Shown here piece by piece: positions 6,065 through 6,460 of a DNA stretch of 6,460 nucleotides. The translations under genes were made by a program, and so were the position numbers. Each line of letters begins with the position of its first letter. The first letter of the stretch is position 1. The notes under the pieces are model-generated. The model was given only the letters and a program-made list of their open reading frames with translations, made no database searches and was not told where the DNA came from. Source of the DNA: an uncultured Bacteroidales bacterium (lineage in GTDB: Bacteria > Bacteroidota > Bacteroidia > Bacteroidales > Muribaculaceae); the NCBI GenBank assembly GCA_900554715.1, contig USIN01000108.1:1-6460 (forward strand). Direction: 5' to 3'.

Positions 6065-6460
6065 ATGAAACAACCTCTTGCATATATCCATCCCGCCGCC
6101 AAGATTGCGCCGTCGGTCGTTATAGACCCCTTTGTCACCATAGACCAGAATGTCGAGATTGGTGAGGGCACGCGCATCGGCAGCAATGTCACCATCCTCG
6201 AAGGCGCGCGCATCGGTAAAAACTGTACAATCTTCCCTGGAGCCGTCATCGGCGCTATCCCCCAGGACCTCAAATTCCGCGGTGAGGAGACTGTCGCCAT
6301 CATCGGCGACAACACCACGATACGCGAGTGTGTGACCGTCAACCGCGGCACAGCCGCTAAAGGCCGCACGGTCGTAGGCAACAATTGCCTGATCATGGCT
6401 TACTCCCATGTAGCTCATGATTGTGTGATCGGAAACAATGTGATAATGTCGAATGCCACT
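6065..6460 (+). CDS. lpxA: UDP-N-acetylglucosamine O-acyltransferase LpxA, 3' end cut by the window edge
   Basis: First step of lipid A synthesis: moves a 3-hydroxyacyl chain from ACP to the 3-OH of UDP-GlcNAc in the cytoplasm. The frame starts at ATG 6065 and is open to the edge (132 residues, about half of a family length near 255-265). Visible are the N-terminal IHPAAKIAPSV (8-18), hexapeptide repeats (EIGEGT, RIGSNV, RIGKNC), the LpxA-specific IGAIPQDLKF (62-71), TIRECVTVNRGT (85-96) and SHVAHDCVIG (114-123), in which His118 matches catalytic His125 of E. coli and His115 matches His122. The repeat motif PQDLKF and IRE...NRGT separate it from LpxD. The acyl-chain-length ruler residue and the C-terminal helical domain lie outside. 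The A-rich leader (AATCACAAAGAA) and 29-base gap fit co-transcription with lpxC-fabZ. Confidence 0.96.
   Translation, partial: MKQPLAYIHPAAKIAPSVVIDPFVTIDQNVEIGEGTRIGSNVTILEGARIGKNCTIFPGAVIGAIPQDLKFRGEETVAIIGDNTTIRECVTVNRGTAAKGRTVVGNNCLIMAYSHVAHDCVIGNNVIMSNAT

Larger units (their letters stand above)
3595..6460 (+). other. Lipid A operon lpxD - lpxC-fabZ - lpxA
   Basis: Three same-strand genes with gaps of 26 and 29 bases, no terminator-like hairpin in either gap, and a strong terminator plus a promoter candidate just upstream of the first. All products act in the early cytoplasmic part of lipid A synthesis or in supplying its acyl donor, so a single transcript is the simplest reading. The order is the one familiar in Bacteroidota; it differs from the lpxD-fabZ-lpxA-lpxB order of Proteobacteria, where lpxC lies elsewhere. 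Operon membership beyond the right edge cannot be seen. Confidence 0.85.

Noticed and set aside
3595..6460. Hexapeptide-repeat similarity between lpxD and lpxA as a possible recent duplication or DNA repeat
   Set aside because: The shared pattern is the beta-helix repeat at the protein level. Each gene carries its own family-specific motifs (IGADGFGFAP versus IPQDLKF), so they are ancient paralogues.
1..6460. Mobile element, phage, CRISPR, toxin-antitoxin or defence system
   Set aside because: No transposase, integrase, direct-repeat array, tRNA end or small two-gene cassette was seen. All space is taken by housekeeping genes with short regulatory gaps.

Overview
The window reads as a chromosomal core-gene region of a member of the Bacteroidales (phylum Bacteroidota). 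Four things point there: a LpxC-FabZ fusion gene; a Bacteroides-type glutamate decarboxylase; start codons preceded by A/T-rich leaders with no convincing Shine-Dalgarno sequence; and promoter boxes resembling the phylum's TAnnTTTG -7 element. The coding DNA is fairly GC-rich and the intergenic gaps are AT-rich, which would suit a Muribaculaceae- or Barnesiella-like lineage. The genus cannot be fixed from this sequence.

Layout. On the minus strand, reading leftwards from about 2010, lie mltG (the peptidoglycan lytic transglycosylase that terminates glycan strands) and then gadB (glutamate decarboxylase). gadB starts at 820 and runs off the left edge one base into the codon for its PLP-binding lysine. 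The 821-974 gap holds gadB's leader, including a 31-codon open frame whose stop overlaps the gadB start as TAATG. An AT-rich divergent promoter region (2011-2095) separates mltG from a plus-strand trpB2-type tryptophan synthase beta gene. That gene stands alone and ends in a strong intrinsic terminator (3477-3514).

From 3595 to the right edge runs a compact lipid A operon: lpxD, lpxC-fabZ and lpxA (cut by the edge), with gaps of 26 and 29 bases. LpxA acylates UDP-GlcNAc. The LpxC half of the fusion deacetylates the product, and LpxD adds the second acyl chain. The FabZ half works in the fatty-acid elongation cycle, which supplies the 3-hydroxyacyl-ACP used by LpxA and LpxD and competes with them for it.

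No tRNA, rRNA, CRISPR array, insertion sequence or phage gene was seen, and there is no clear sign of an undescribed system. The points most worth checking are the overlapping leader ORF in front of gadB, the inverted repeat between the divergent mltG and trpB2 promoters, and the solitary TrpB2.
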